Shown here: positions 55,756-64,000 of the stretch, one piece after another
How the letters are laid out: every line of letters begins with the position of its first letter
Position numbering within the stretch: the first letter of the stretch is position 1
From: Hexactinellida sp. DTS-2022
Lineage: Eukaryota; Porifera; Hexactinellida
Direction: 5' to 3'
Assembly: GCA_028753945.1 (NCBI GenBank)
Contig: JAPNXP010000001.1
Span: 13,754,501-13,818,500, forward strand
DNA length: 64,000 bases
Position numbers and translations under genes: made by a program
Notes under the pieces: model-generated
What the model was told of the DNA's origin: nothing
Database searches by the model: none
Seen by the model: the letters and a program-made list of their open reading frames with translations, nothing else

Positions 55756-56103
55756 GCTAGTGACTATCCCTACGGGCTGTTTAGCCTACCCTTGGGCCAG
55801 CGGGCTGTCACGGTGCAAGAGGGAGACACATTCTCTCTCACTATCAACAGACAGTTTGGCACTACGGGGGACATACGCGTTAACTACTCCACCTCCCTAT
55901 CCCCTATTTCTCCCGCTACTCCTAACAGTGACTACATAGATATAGTCGGCGGGTATGTGGACTTCCCGAGTGGACTCACTACGCGCATGATACATGTAGA
56001 AGTGATACAGGACGATACTCCCGAGGCTAACGAGATGTTCTATGTACAGCTGATAGCTGCTCAGCTGCTGTCTGATGCACAGCCAGGGAATGCCATCCCT
56101 ACG
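55756..56103 (+). CDS. Calx-beta gene exon 3
   Basis: 116 codons, phase 0-0 (TTTGTAG|GCTAGT; CCTACG|GTACTG). One Calx-beta domain from SDYPYGLFSL through VQEGDTFSL, GTTGDIRVNYST, YVDFPSG and IQDDTPEANEMFYVQL to the junction, its last strand coming from exon 4. The acceptor was chosen because it gives the canonical (N/S)D-x-P-Y-G-x-F start and keeps frame with exons 2 and 4. The ten preceding copies of this acceptor are the notable feature. Confidence 0.87.
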
Positions 56104-56149
56104 GTACTGATATAGTGTTATGATATTATATGCTAATGTTATGCTAATA

Positions 56150-56306
56150 CAGTGGATGCCGGTTATAAGCACATCGTCGGGAACTGCACTTAATGTTCTT
56201 ATAACCGACATAAATTATACAGGGTATATGGCAACCGTTTTTCAACATAGTGTGCTTATATCCGATATGTTATTTTAACCGGTGTGTTTATATCCGACAT
56301 CTACTG
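56150..56306. mobile_element. Intronic TA-TSD MITE, CAGTGGATGCCGG ends
   Basis: TA|CAGTGGATGCCGGTTATAAG ... TATATCCGACATCTACTG|TA; GTTCTTATAACCG is repeated inside. A sister copy is at 63,374-63,509. Confidence 0.8.
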
Positions 56307-56564
56307 TACTACAATAATATTACAGTTATTTTATTAATTATGTAGCACACTGAATTATTGTCAACGCAAATATTAGATAAATTTAAAATTACAGCTGTGC
56401 CTACACATATTTTGTGGTTAGTTGATGTTGATTAATAGTTCCTCGAATAGAAAATGTTGTCGGCACAGCTTTAATTTTAGATTTTTATTCATTTAGCAGT
56501 ATTATAATTTGTGCCGCCGCATGGAATGGATATTGGAAATCCTGTGAGAGTCCTATATACTGTA

Positions 56565-56751
56565 CAGTAAAACCTCCAAAAGTGATCACCTCCAAGAAAT
56601 GAATAACTCCAAAATATGAACACTTTTTCTTGGTCCCAAATTTCCCCATTGCTTAAAACACACGTTATGATAAATCATGAAAAGTGGACACCTCTCAAAA
56701 GTGAACGTTTTGGTTGGTCCCCAGGGTGTTCACTTTCTAAAAGTTTTACTG
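56565..56751. mobile_element. Intronic TA-TSD MITE, CAGTAAAACCT ends
   Basis: TA|CAGTAAAACCTCCAAAAGTG ... GTTCACTTTCTAAAAGTTTTACTG|TA; 187 bp. A reverse-orientation sister is at 63,149-63,327. Confidence 0.82.
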
Positions 56752-57261
56752 TACTAATGTTACAGGGTTGTCGTGGGTATGGAGATTCCTATGGGAGTTC
56801 TATGTGGATTGAGAATGGGAAATAATTTCAGCCTGTGGGAAATCCTGTTATAATCCTATTGGAAATCCTGTGGGAGTAATATATAGAGTACTTGTCCCTG
56901 GTTGAGTTGAGTGCCTATATAGTTGCATACCTGCCAACCGTACAGGAATTCCCTGTACAGTACAGGGAATTTAACCATTTTGCTGTTTTGTACAGGGAAT
57001 TATTTACATTTGTACAGGGATTTTAAGTCGGACAAAATTAATGATTGTAAGTCAAATACACCTAAAAATGTCTTCACTCTCAAAATGAAGCATTTTGTTA
57101 AAAGTAACTATTCCTTATTAAGCGTATAGTGTTTCCCTACATGAGCGAGACAAAAGTTTTTCGGGTGTACAGGGATTTGATTAATGTACAGGGGAAATTG
57201 GAGCTCGGTACAGGGATATAACTCAAATAGGTTAGCTGCTATATAATTGCTGTTATTACAG

Positions 57262-57483
57262 ATTGCCAGTGGAGACGCCGCGAGAAGCGTTATAACTATA
57301 GCAGAGAACGACGACGCGAGAGGAGTATTCTCATTCGTGTCCACTCATCTTACGGTGCCAGAGCCCTCCAGTCGGTTCCTGTACGTGCGTAGAGACGCTG
57401 GTCTGTTCGGTGTGGTAGCAGTTAGATACACAGTGACACTAGTGACAGCCGGACTCAGTGATCTATCCTCTCTCAACGGACAG
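57262..57483 (+). CDS. Calx-beta gene exon 4
   Basis: 74 codons, phase 0-0 (TTATTACAG|ATTGCC; GGACAG|GTGACC). Last strand of the exon 3 domain (SVITIAENDD), then the first half of the next Calx-beta repeat (ARGVFSFVSTHLTVPEPSS, RRDAGLFGVVAVRYTVTL). The polypyrimidine stretch before the acceptor is weak, but frame and domain continuity with exon 5 (LNGQ|VTFPEG) are exact. 56,925-57,210 upstream repeats GTACAGGGA motifs; no gene there. Confidence 0.83.
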
Positions 57484-58508
57484 GTGACCAGGGATATAAA
57501 CTGTATTATCTATTTGTGTTTTCAAAAATCAACAAAAATAAAAATTATTTATAAAAATATAAAAAATATATAAAATATATAAAAGTCACAAAAATCAATG
57601 TTAATGTCTATATGGTCTAGTGAACTAATGGACAGGTGAAAATCTATGATATATTTGAAGATTATGGAGCAATTTAATTAATAAATTGTACTAAAATTCG
57701 ATATTTACAATTTATTTATTAAATTGCTGACCAGGTATTGCAAAATATATGATTTTATTTGATGTTTTCAAAAATCAACAAAATTAAAAAATCAACAAAA
57801 AATTAAAAATTTACAAAAACTCAAAAAATCAGTAATGATGTCTATGGTGTGAATTTTCGGGACAGCAAATCTGGTCAGGCACCCGACACATAAATAGAAT
57901 CCCTGCAAGCTCCTTGGCTGCTCAACCGATGCCTGGCTGGACCTTAAGGTACCGGCAGGCATCTAGATAACCAAGGAATTATCCAGGAGCGCGAGACACT
58001 CCTTTTGGATTTTGGGAAATTTAAATTTAGGAGCACAGAAATTTGGAATCCTCTCCTATACCGTAACATTAATTTGTGATTTAGGCGTATGAAAATAGGA
58101 TCAGACCAGGATTAGGAGCGTATTTATAATTGGCTGTATAATAAACTGGACAGCTATTTAAAATTTATTATTTATTGATGTTTTCGGGGAATTAAATCGT
58201 TGATTTGAATGAACATAACTCGAATTGAATAAAAAAGCTATTCAATTGCGAATACGCAGTGAACTTACTTTGCAATATTGCATCGAAATAACTACGATTG
58301 AAATAACTAACATTTCGCCCTTTACAAATAGTAAAAATCAACTTTACATCATTTGATTTTGATTTTGATAATACAGTCGACTCCCCTTGATAGAGTCACC
58401 TCGGGACCAGGTTGCTTTGACCCGATTAAGCGGAGAAATCTATTAACCGGTGGCTCTATTAAGCGGGGTCGCCTGTATTCATAATATCATTGCTTTCCCA
58501 TTCCTTAG
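57484..58508. other. Intron 4, AT-rich, mostly unrecognised
   Basis: 57,530-57,830 is rich in ATAAAAATATAAAAA and CAACAAAAATT. 57,890-58,060 resembles 61,770-61,925 in reverse (CAATTATCCAGGAGCG / CGCTCCTGGATAATTCC), a dispersed repeat. A MITE sits at 58,374. Confidence 0.5.
58374..58475. mobile_element. Intronic TA-TSD MITE, 102 bp
   Basis: TA|CAGTCGACTCCCCTTGATAG ... CTCTATTAAGCGGGGTCGCCTG|TA. Same family as 54,006-54,106, opposite orientation. Confidence 0.8.
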
Positions 58509-58617
58509 GTCACATTCCCAGAGGGTACCAGTTCAGTGGCTCTGCCTCTCAGTGTGAGAGATGATCTTAATCCGGAGTTCGACGAGACATTCACAGTTTC
58601 CCTTACCTCTCCCTCAG
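58509..58617 (+). CDS. Calx-beta gene exon 5 (short)
   Basis: 36 codons plus one base (TTCCTTAG|GTCACA; CCTCAG|GTAGAT; phase 0 in, phase 1 out). Carries the second-half core of a Calx-beta repeat: VTFPEGTSSVALPLSVRDDLNPEFDETFTVSLTSPS, split here as VTFPEGTSSVAL / PLSVRDDLNPEFDE / TFTVSLTSPS. The RDD and PEFDE acids are the usual Ca2+-site region. The split glycine codon restores PSGGARLS with exon 6. Confidence 0.87.
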
Positions 58618-58796
58618 GTAGATATACTACAGGGAACTCTAGCTAGTACGAAGTCCTTGGGACCTGTAAATCCCTTGTTATATCCGGATATTCGTTATAT
58701 AAGGATAATAATTTTAGCATTTAGTGCTCTGGGGGAAATCTCCATTTCGTTATAAGCGGTTATTTCGTTAGATCTGACTTCGTTATAACGGGGGAA

Positions 58797-59030
58797 AACA
58801 AACAAACAAACAACCAAACAAACAGACAAACAACAAATAAACAACAACAAATAAACAACAACAAACAACAACCAACAACAACAACAAACAACAACAAACA
58901 AACAAAAAACAAAATGTCCAAACAAACAAAAATGTCCAAACAAACAAACAAACAAACAAACAAAAAAACAAACAACAACCAAACAAACAAACAAACAAAA
59001 TGTCCAAAGACTCCAAACCAACAACAAAGA
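58797..59030. repeat. (AAAC)n/(AAC)n low-complexity tract
   Basis: Accounts for three overlapping minus-strand frames of Cys/Phe/Leu/Val-only composition; none is a gene. It sits just upstream of the exon 6 acceptor. Confidence 0.9.
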
Positions 59031-59072
59031 ACATACAACTAACGCCTAGCCTATTCACCCCTACTTATATAG

Positions 59073-59371
59073 GAGGAGCTAGACTATCCGCTACCAACAC
59101 CTCTACGGTAGTGACTATATCTGAGAATGACGATATCCACGGTGTGTTTGAGTTCGCATCCGGCAGCAGACACCTTGCGGTAGAGGAGCCTCCCTCTATT
59201 CCCCTTAGTGTGGAACTGGTGCTAGAGAGGTTCGAGGGATTAGAAGGGACCGTTAGAATAACCTGGGAAGCAAAGCTGTCGGATGGCCTATCAGCTGCTG
59301 ATGACGTCACTCCTACCAGTGGAGAGCTGCTGTTTCAGTCGCAGGAAAGAAGCAAGACATTATCCATACAG
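59073..59371 (+). CDS. Calx-beta gene exon 6
   Basis: Phase 1 in, phase 0 out (CTTATATAG|GAGGAG; ATACAG|GTTAGT). Ends the exon 5 domain (GGARLSATN, VVTISENDD) and begins another repeat: IHGVFEFASGSRHLAVEE, ERFEGLEGTVRITWEA, then DVTPTSGELLFQSQERSKTLSIQ. The E-x-x-x-G-x-V strand and TPTSGELLF are as in ADGRV1 repeats. Confidence 0.88.
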
Positions 59372-59768
59372 GTTAGTGTCCATAGTCCAACGTATACATT
59401 ATCCATACAGGTACTGTAGAACCTGCATACTCCGGAATCCCTATATTGGATACCTAGTATATAGCCATATTTTTGCATACGTATACGTTATCCATTCAGG
59501 TAAAATATAACCTGCATAGTCCCACCCTCTATTATCCCTATATCCCTATCCCTATATAATCACCTTATTACAGTACGCATTACAGTAGAACCTTGCATAG
59601 TCCTACTCTATAACCGGAATTCAGCAGAACCGACAACGTGCCTTACTTGGTTACTTCGTTGGGAATTACTATATCTGTATCTATTACATACTGTGTACAT
59701 TACTTATACATACATACATATACATATACATATCCCTGCATAACTACTACATATCCTTGCATGTCTAG

Positions 59769-60005
59769 ATACTTCCTGACGATATCCCAGAGGGTCTGGA
59801 GTCTGTTGTTGTTATGATAGCTAGCGTCACCGGCGGGGCCCGGGCCGGGGCTGCCAGCTCTGCCACGGTGGCCATACAGCCTAATGACGCGCCTCACGGA
59901 GTGGTGTCTCTAAACCTGTCTCTGTTCCTTGTGTATGAAGAGGAGACCGACCATAAGGCTGGGATAGCTGTCAGACGGGAGTTCGGGAGTCTCGGGGATC
60001 TACAG
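59769..60005 (+). CDS. Calx-beta gene exon 7
   Basis: 79 codons, phase 0-0 (ATGTCTAG|ATACTT; CTACAG|GTAACC). Continues the exon 6 domain exactly (LSIQ|ILPDDIPEGLESVVV), then VTGGARAGAASSATVAIQPND and the opening of the next repeat (APHGVVSLNLSLFLVYEEE, RREFGSLGDLQ). GC-rich across GGCGGGGCCCGGGCCGG, unlike its surroundings. Confidence 0.87.
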
Positions 60006-60013
60006 GTAACCAC

Positions 60014-60165
60014 TGTCTATAGTTATACGTAGTGTAGATATAGTAAATGTATAGTGTAGATATAGTTAATGTATAGTGTAAATATAGTAAACGTATAGTG
60101 TATGTATAGTAAATGTATACTATAGATATAGTAAATGTATAGTGTATGTACTATGTATGTGAGAT
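60014..60165 (+). repeat. Tandem repeat just inside intron 7
   Basis: Degenerate ~22-24-bp units around GTATAGTGTAGATATAGTAAAT, starting nine bases after the exon 7 donor. Confidence 0.75.
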
Positions 60166-60553
60166 CTACACTGCCTATAACTAATATACTGCTTATAGCC
60201 TTATACTAATAGTACACAATTGACTCATTTAAATAAACCAATCAAATTCGAGTCATGAGTATTGCCAAAACTCTGCAATCTGATTGGTCATGGTCAATAC
60301 AATCGCAAAGTGTGAAAACAAGCCCTACGGTCCCAATTTAACAACTTACATAGGGTTTGTATGAAGTTGAGTTCGCTTATTATGAAGTCTCTCTATTATG
60401 AACGCAATTTTTGGTCCATTAAATGTTCATAATATAAGAACCTGACTGTACAGTATGTATCTATCCTAGGAATATACACTAACCGACAAAAGTATTTGAA
60501 CCAATACTTAGTACTATTACTATTTACCTGTCTTAATAATTTAGTACAGTATG

Positions 60554-60651
60554 CAGTAGAACCTCGTTAGTACGAATACGGTTAATAAGAATTTCCGGAA
60601 AGACGAACACATTTACCGTCCGTTGGTGTTCCTACAAACAAGGTTCTACTG
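60554..60651. mobile_element. Intronic MITE, CAGTAGAACCTCG family
   Basis: CAGTAGAACCTCGTTAGTACG left and AAACAAGGTTCTACTG right, about 98 bp; an internally deleted relative of 2044-2225. Confidence 0.75.
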
Positions 60652-60663
60652 TAGTATTACTAT

Positions 60664-61268
60664 TGCTATCATAGGTTACCTATCACACGACTCAACTGAC
60701 TATACTAGACCTGGCATTCACTACTCAGTATTACTATTGCTCTCATAGGTTACCTATCACACGACTCAACTGACTATACTAGACCTGGCATTCACTACTC
60801 AGTATTACTATTGCTCTCATAGGTTACCTATCACACGACTCAACTGACTATACTAGACCTGGCATTCACTACTCAGTATTACTATTGCTATCATATAGGT
60901 TACCTATCACACGACTCAACTGACTATACTAGACCTGGCATTCACTACTCAGTATTACTATTGCTCTCATAGGTTACCTACCACACGACTCAACTGACTA
61001 TACTAGACCTGGCATTCACTACTCAGTATTACTATTGCTCTCATAGGTTACCTATCACACGACTCAACTGACTATACTAGACCTGGCATTCACTACTCAG
61101 TATAACTATTGCTCTCATAGGTTACCTATCACACGACTCAACTGACTATACTAGACCTGGCATTCACTACTCAGTATTACTATTGCTCTCATAGGTTACC
61201 TATCACACGACTCAACTGACTATACTAGACCTGGCATTCCCTACTCAGTATTACTATTGCTCTCATAG
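60664..61268 (+). repeat. Minisatellite built from the exon 8 splice acceptor
   Basis: Eight tandem 74-75-bp copies of GCTCTCATAG|GTTACCTATCACACGACTC ... CTGGCATTCACTACTCAGTATTACTATT, with the junction near 60,673, 60,748, 60,822, 60,898, 60,972, 61,046, 61,120 and 61,195. A ninth copy is the real acceptor and exon start at 61,269. Copies are almost identical. A unit of 74 is not divisible by three, so reading through an upstream copy shifts frame and soon stops. Confidence 0.92.
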
Positions 61269-61676
61269 GTTACCTATCACACGACTCAACTGACTATACT
61301 AGACCTGGCTTTCACTGACGGTATAACGGAGAGCTACTACTTCACAGGTCCACAGTCTATAGAGCTCACAGGCCCACAGGATGTGATACAGCATAGCGAC
61401 ATTAGTGCTAGCACTGCACCTTTCACAGTGTGTGCCCGTCTCTGTATATCCTCCTATTACTGCCTTTCCATCTCTCACTCAGACACAATATGCACTCTCT
61501 ATAGAGTGGTTAGTGCGGATACCACATACGTCACTAGTTCTAGAAGCTTCTATGAGAAGAGAGCTGATCTAACAGAGCCGCTGAGACTGTCTATTGCTAA
61601 CGACGGGGGGGACTATACTGGCACAGCGGCATCTCATCTTGTTATACGGGACGGACAGGACACAGGGTATATCGAG
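61269..61676 (+). CDS. Calx-beta gene exon 8
   Basis: 136 codons open throughout, phase 0-0 (TCTCATAG|GTTACC; ATCGAG|GTGAGT). Starts VTYHTTQLTILDLAF, completing the SLGDLQ|VTY strand from exon 7, and ends ASHLVIRDGQDTGYIE. The middle (CARLCISSYYCLSISHSDTI and onward to LYR) is unlike Calx-beta and contains a pyrimidine-rich run. Removing 61,430-61,504 (GTGTGC ... CTATAG, 75 nt) would keep frame and drop 25 cysteine- and serine-rich codons, so a small intron may exist there. Confidence 0.75.
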
Positions 61677-62290
61677 GTGAGTTCTCTTAGATATAGCACT
61701 GTGTATACTGTGTTATTCATGAGAGCTTATAGAGACATCATTTCTTACATAGTAACAGGATATTATCAGCCATTTGTAAATACGCTCCTAATCCTGGTCT
61801 GATCCAATTTTCATACGCTTAAATCACAAATTAATGTTACGGATAGGAGGATTCCAAATTTTCGCGATCCTAAATTCAAATTTCCAAAAATCATGCTCTA
61901 AAAGGAGCGTCACGCGCTCCTGGATAATTCCTTGCATAGTTGTATATGATAATAGCGTCAGGGTAATTGGGAATTTTCCCCCCAAAGCACTAAATGCATT
62001 AATTATTATCCGCTTATAACGAATATCCGGATATAACGAAGGAATTTACAGGTCCCAAGCACTTCGTTATAACGAGAGTTCTCTGTATTTAACTATTTAA
62101 CTATTGACACTTTCGGAAGTAGCCTTAATTAACTAGTAACAAAAGCAACAAAAGGAATCATTTTTATGTTAAAATGCACTTCGTCATACGAGAGTTCACT
62201 GTACGTATATTTCTATGTAGATAATCGTGTGATTTTTATGTTAAAAAGCACTTCATTATCCTAGAGTTGACTACGTATATTCCTGTGTAG
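61677..62290. other. Intron 8 with dispersed repeats
   Basis: 61,770-61,930 is the inverted relative of the 57,890-58,060 repeat. 61,990-62,090 holds TTCGTTATAACGA-type inverted motifs also found at 58,660-58,795. No coding sequence. Confidence 0.5.
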
Positions 62291-62699
62291 ATCCCCATCT
62301 TTGCAGATACCATTCCCGAGCTCGGAGAGAGGTTTACTCTTACCCTGGACAGTCTATCTCTGCTTAACCTGACCGTTACGAACCCTATGAACATCCCAAG
62401 TTTTGGTACCCCTGTGGTATCCACTGTAGAGATAGCTCGATCTGATTATCCCAACGGACTATTCAGAGTCTCACTTGCAGGCAACATACACTCACTAGTC
62501 ATACAGGAGAACTACACTGCCCTTATAATAGGCACTATATACAGGGGCCATGGGACTATAGGCACTGTGTCAGTGCACTACAGTCTTGTGGGCACTGCTA
62601 CCTCTGTTCAGGACTTCGCGTTGGCAGAGGCGACGTTCGTATTCCTTCCTGGGGAGAGCGAGAAACCGCTGTCGTTCTATATAGAGGAAGATGATATAG
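62291..62699 (+). CDS. Calx-beta gene exon 9 (last seen)
   Basis: Phase 0 in, phase 1 out (CTGTGTAG|ATCCCC; GATATAG|GTTAGT). IPIFADTIPELGERFTLTLDS ends one repeat. TVEIARSDYPNGLFRVSL opens the next, with VIQENYTALIIGTIYRG, GTIGTVSVHYSLVG, TFVFLPGESEKPLSFYIEEDD. The phase-1 donor requires a further exon, which is not in the window, so transmembrane or cytoplasmic parts cannot be assessed. About seven Calx-beta repeats are seen in all. Confidence 0.87.
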
Positions 62700-62995
62700 G
62701 TTAGTGCATACTATAGTAAGGGTAGTAAGGGATAGGTTATGACATAGGTTAGTGCATATAGTAACGGTACTAAGGGATAGGTTATGACATAGGTTAGTGC
62801 ATATAGTAACGGTACTAAGGGATATAGTGATAATGGTGAGGACATAGGTTAGTGCATATAGTAACGGTACTAAGGGATATAGTGATAATGGTGAGGACAT
62901 AGGTTAGTGCATATAGTAACGGTACTAAGAGTATAGTGATAATGGTGAGGACATAGGTTAGTGCATATAGTAACGGTACTAAGGGTATATCATGT
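62693..62995 (+). repeat. Minisatellite built from the exon 9 splice donor
   Basis: The exon end and donor ATAG|GTTAGTGCATA are followed by five more tandem copies in units of ~44-58 bp (ACATAGGTTAGTGCATATAG, TAACGGTACTAAGGG, TATAGTGATAATGGTGAGG). Confidence 0.88.
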
Positions 62996-62997
62996 AC

Positions 62998-63147
62998 ACA
63001 CTGTTCTCTATAATAGTCCACCAGTGGGCAATTGGCCCAAAGTGGACTATTAGAGAATATGGACTATTACAGATATATTAATAGTTGATTTGAACAAGTA
63101 AATAAGTGTACTATTAGAGAAGTGGACAATTAGAGAGAACAGACTGT
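62998..63147. mobile_element. MITE with CTGTTCTCTATAATAGTCCAC ends
   Basis: CTGTTCTCTATAATAGTCCAC left and TTAGAGAGAACAGA right, with GTGGACTATTAGAGA inside. Fragments at 53,270-53,310 and 5455-5475 are related. Confidence 0.65.
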
Positions 63148-63148
63148 A

Positions 63149-63327
63149 CAGTAAAACCTTTAGAAAGTGAACACCCTGGGGACCAACCAAAATGTTCACT
63201 TTTGAGAGGTGTTCACTTTTTATGATTTATCATAACGTGTGTCTAGAGCAACGGGAAAAATTTTGGGACCGAGAAAAAGTGTTCATATTTTTTGTTCATT
63301 TCTTTAAGATCTTTGGAGGATTTACTG
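63149..63327. mobile_element. TA-TSD MITE, CAGTAAAACCT family (reverse)
   Basis: TA|CAGTAAAACCTTTAGAAAGTG ... GGAGGATTTACTG|TA, the inverse of 56,565-56,751. It immediately follows the previous MITE. Confidence 0.8.
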
Positions 63328-63373
63328 TAGTGATAATGGTGGGGACATGGGATTTTTGGCCAAATTATCACTT

Positions 63374-63509
63374 CAGTGGATCTATAAGAACATCGTCGGG
63401 AACTGCATATAATGTTCTTATATCCAACATGTTCTTATAACCGGCATAAATTATATGGGGTATATGGCAACCTTTTCCATTAGAATGTTCTTATATCCGG
63501 CATCTACTG
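63374..63509. mobile_element. MITE, CAGTGGAT family, second copy
   Basis: CAGTGGATCTATAAGAACATC left, TTATATCCGGCATCTACTG right. Sister of 56,150-56,306; the left TA is not preserved. Confidence 0.75.
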
Positions 63510-64000
63510 TACTATATCCATTATGGACTGTAGTAAGGGTACATACATACGAGATTAGGGCCATCAGGGGTTGTATTGTTTATCCACAAATTATTCACAA
63601 TCCGTTAAAAACATCAGTTTTTATTTTGGAATGAATAAAAATGACATTGGCATGATAAAATTTAAACACATTAGTTGATCACAGCATTGTAATTCCATTG
63701 ATTTAGCAACTTCGGTAGGTATACGGTTGGTGGAAACCATTAGAACCGACCTAAATATTATATTCTGGATTTTTCACAAAAATTTCAGGATAATTTTGGC
63801 TTACGAAAACAATAAGCGCCGGGGCGCTTATTCGGGGAAATACGGTATACACTTTGGGATTACACATGTAATAGTAATTATACCTCCGGACGACAGTGCC
63901 GGATAAGGGAGTTTGGGTGCACCTTAGCCCATATAAAATAAATAACTTGTTTATCATCCCCGTCCGGAATCCGGATATATTTTATTATTATCTTTTGAAC
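63510..64000. other. Window end, no exon seen
   Basis: Contains a GC-rich hairpin (AATAAGCGCCGGGGCGCTTATT, split as AATAAGCGCC / GGGGCGCTTATT) at about 63,811-63,832. A terminal stretch resembles 18,618-18,695 (AAATAACTTGTTTATC, TCCGGAT, TTTATTATTATCTT). Confidence 0.5.

Noticed and set aside
55658..55939. A repetitive 93-codon frame TIPTGCLAYYLPICRLV...
   Set aside because: It is the wrong frame of the exon 3 acceptor minisatellite. The exon frame gives a Calx-beta start.
58695..59058. Three long minus-strand frames rich in Cys, Phe, Leu and Val
   Set aside because: They are pure translations of an (AAAC)n/(AAC)n tract.
55290..61268. CRISPR-like direct repeats
   Set aside because: The repeats are contiguous minisatellites without unique spacers, lie in introns of an animal gene, and no cas genes are present.

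Overview
This is an AT-rich, repeat-dense animal nuclear genome window. Small introns, many short inverted-repeat transposons, a compact gene rich in Calx-beta domains and an intronless NHL-propeller gene family fit a basal invertebrate, most plausibly a demosponge. That assignment rests on content and style only, with no marker gene, so hold it loosely. No bacterial operon, rRNA, tRNA or CRISPR array is visible.

Left three quarters (about 1-51,100): an array of one young gene family. Nine copies of a single-exon gene of about 411 codons (coiled coil plus six-bladed NHL beta-propeller, no RING or B-box) start at 3643(-), 13546(-), 15661(+), 20587(-), 25177(-), 30022(-), 32851(-), 44702(-) and 46514(+, broken by a 1-bp deletion). 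An older, 5'-truncated relative lies at about 17,663-18,353(+). The copies are nearly identical except at about two dozen residues. Those residues recur at the same place in every propeller blade and differ in every copy. Most copies carry the same 5' flank of about 300-400 bp: a large imperfect palindrome with RFX-like X-boxes, CCAAT boxes and a central AP-1 site, next to a CRE-like site, then E2F-like GGCGCC motifs. The pattern looks like a diversifying receptor or recognition family with a shared inducible promoter.

Between the genes is a transposon landscape that can be read unusually well. Several insertions have an uninserted copy of the same sequence elsewhere in the window, which fixes their ends and target-site duplications (TSDs): hAT-type 8-bp TSDs, one 9-bp TSD, TA-TSD mini-elements and a long-TIR element. 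Units of about 550 bp with hairpin-rich ends (GCGAAGC mini-hairpins) form head-to-tail arrays at 8.6-11.4, 38.4-40.6 and 49.0-50.1 kb and resemble non-autonomous Helitron/Helentron elements. A 141-bp satellite sits inside a related element. The 5' ends of these elements abut the 3' flank of most NHL copies, and their 3'-end motif lies upstream of several.

Right end (about 53,677-62,699, +): nine exons of a large gene made of tandem Calx-beta domains, most like the ectodomain of ADGRV1/VLGR1. It continues downstream of the window and begins upstream of its first recognised exon. Three minisatellites in this gene are built from its own splice junctions (two acceptors plus exon starts, one donor).

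The two loci show no functional link beyond proximity. Both encode recognition or adhesion-type folds.
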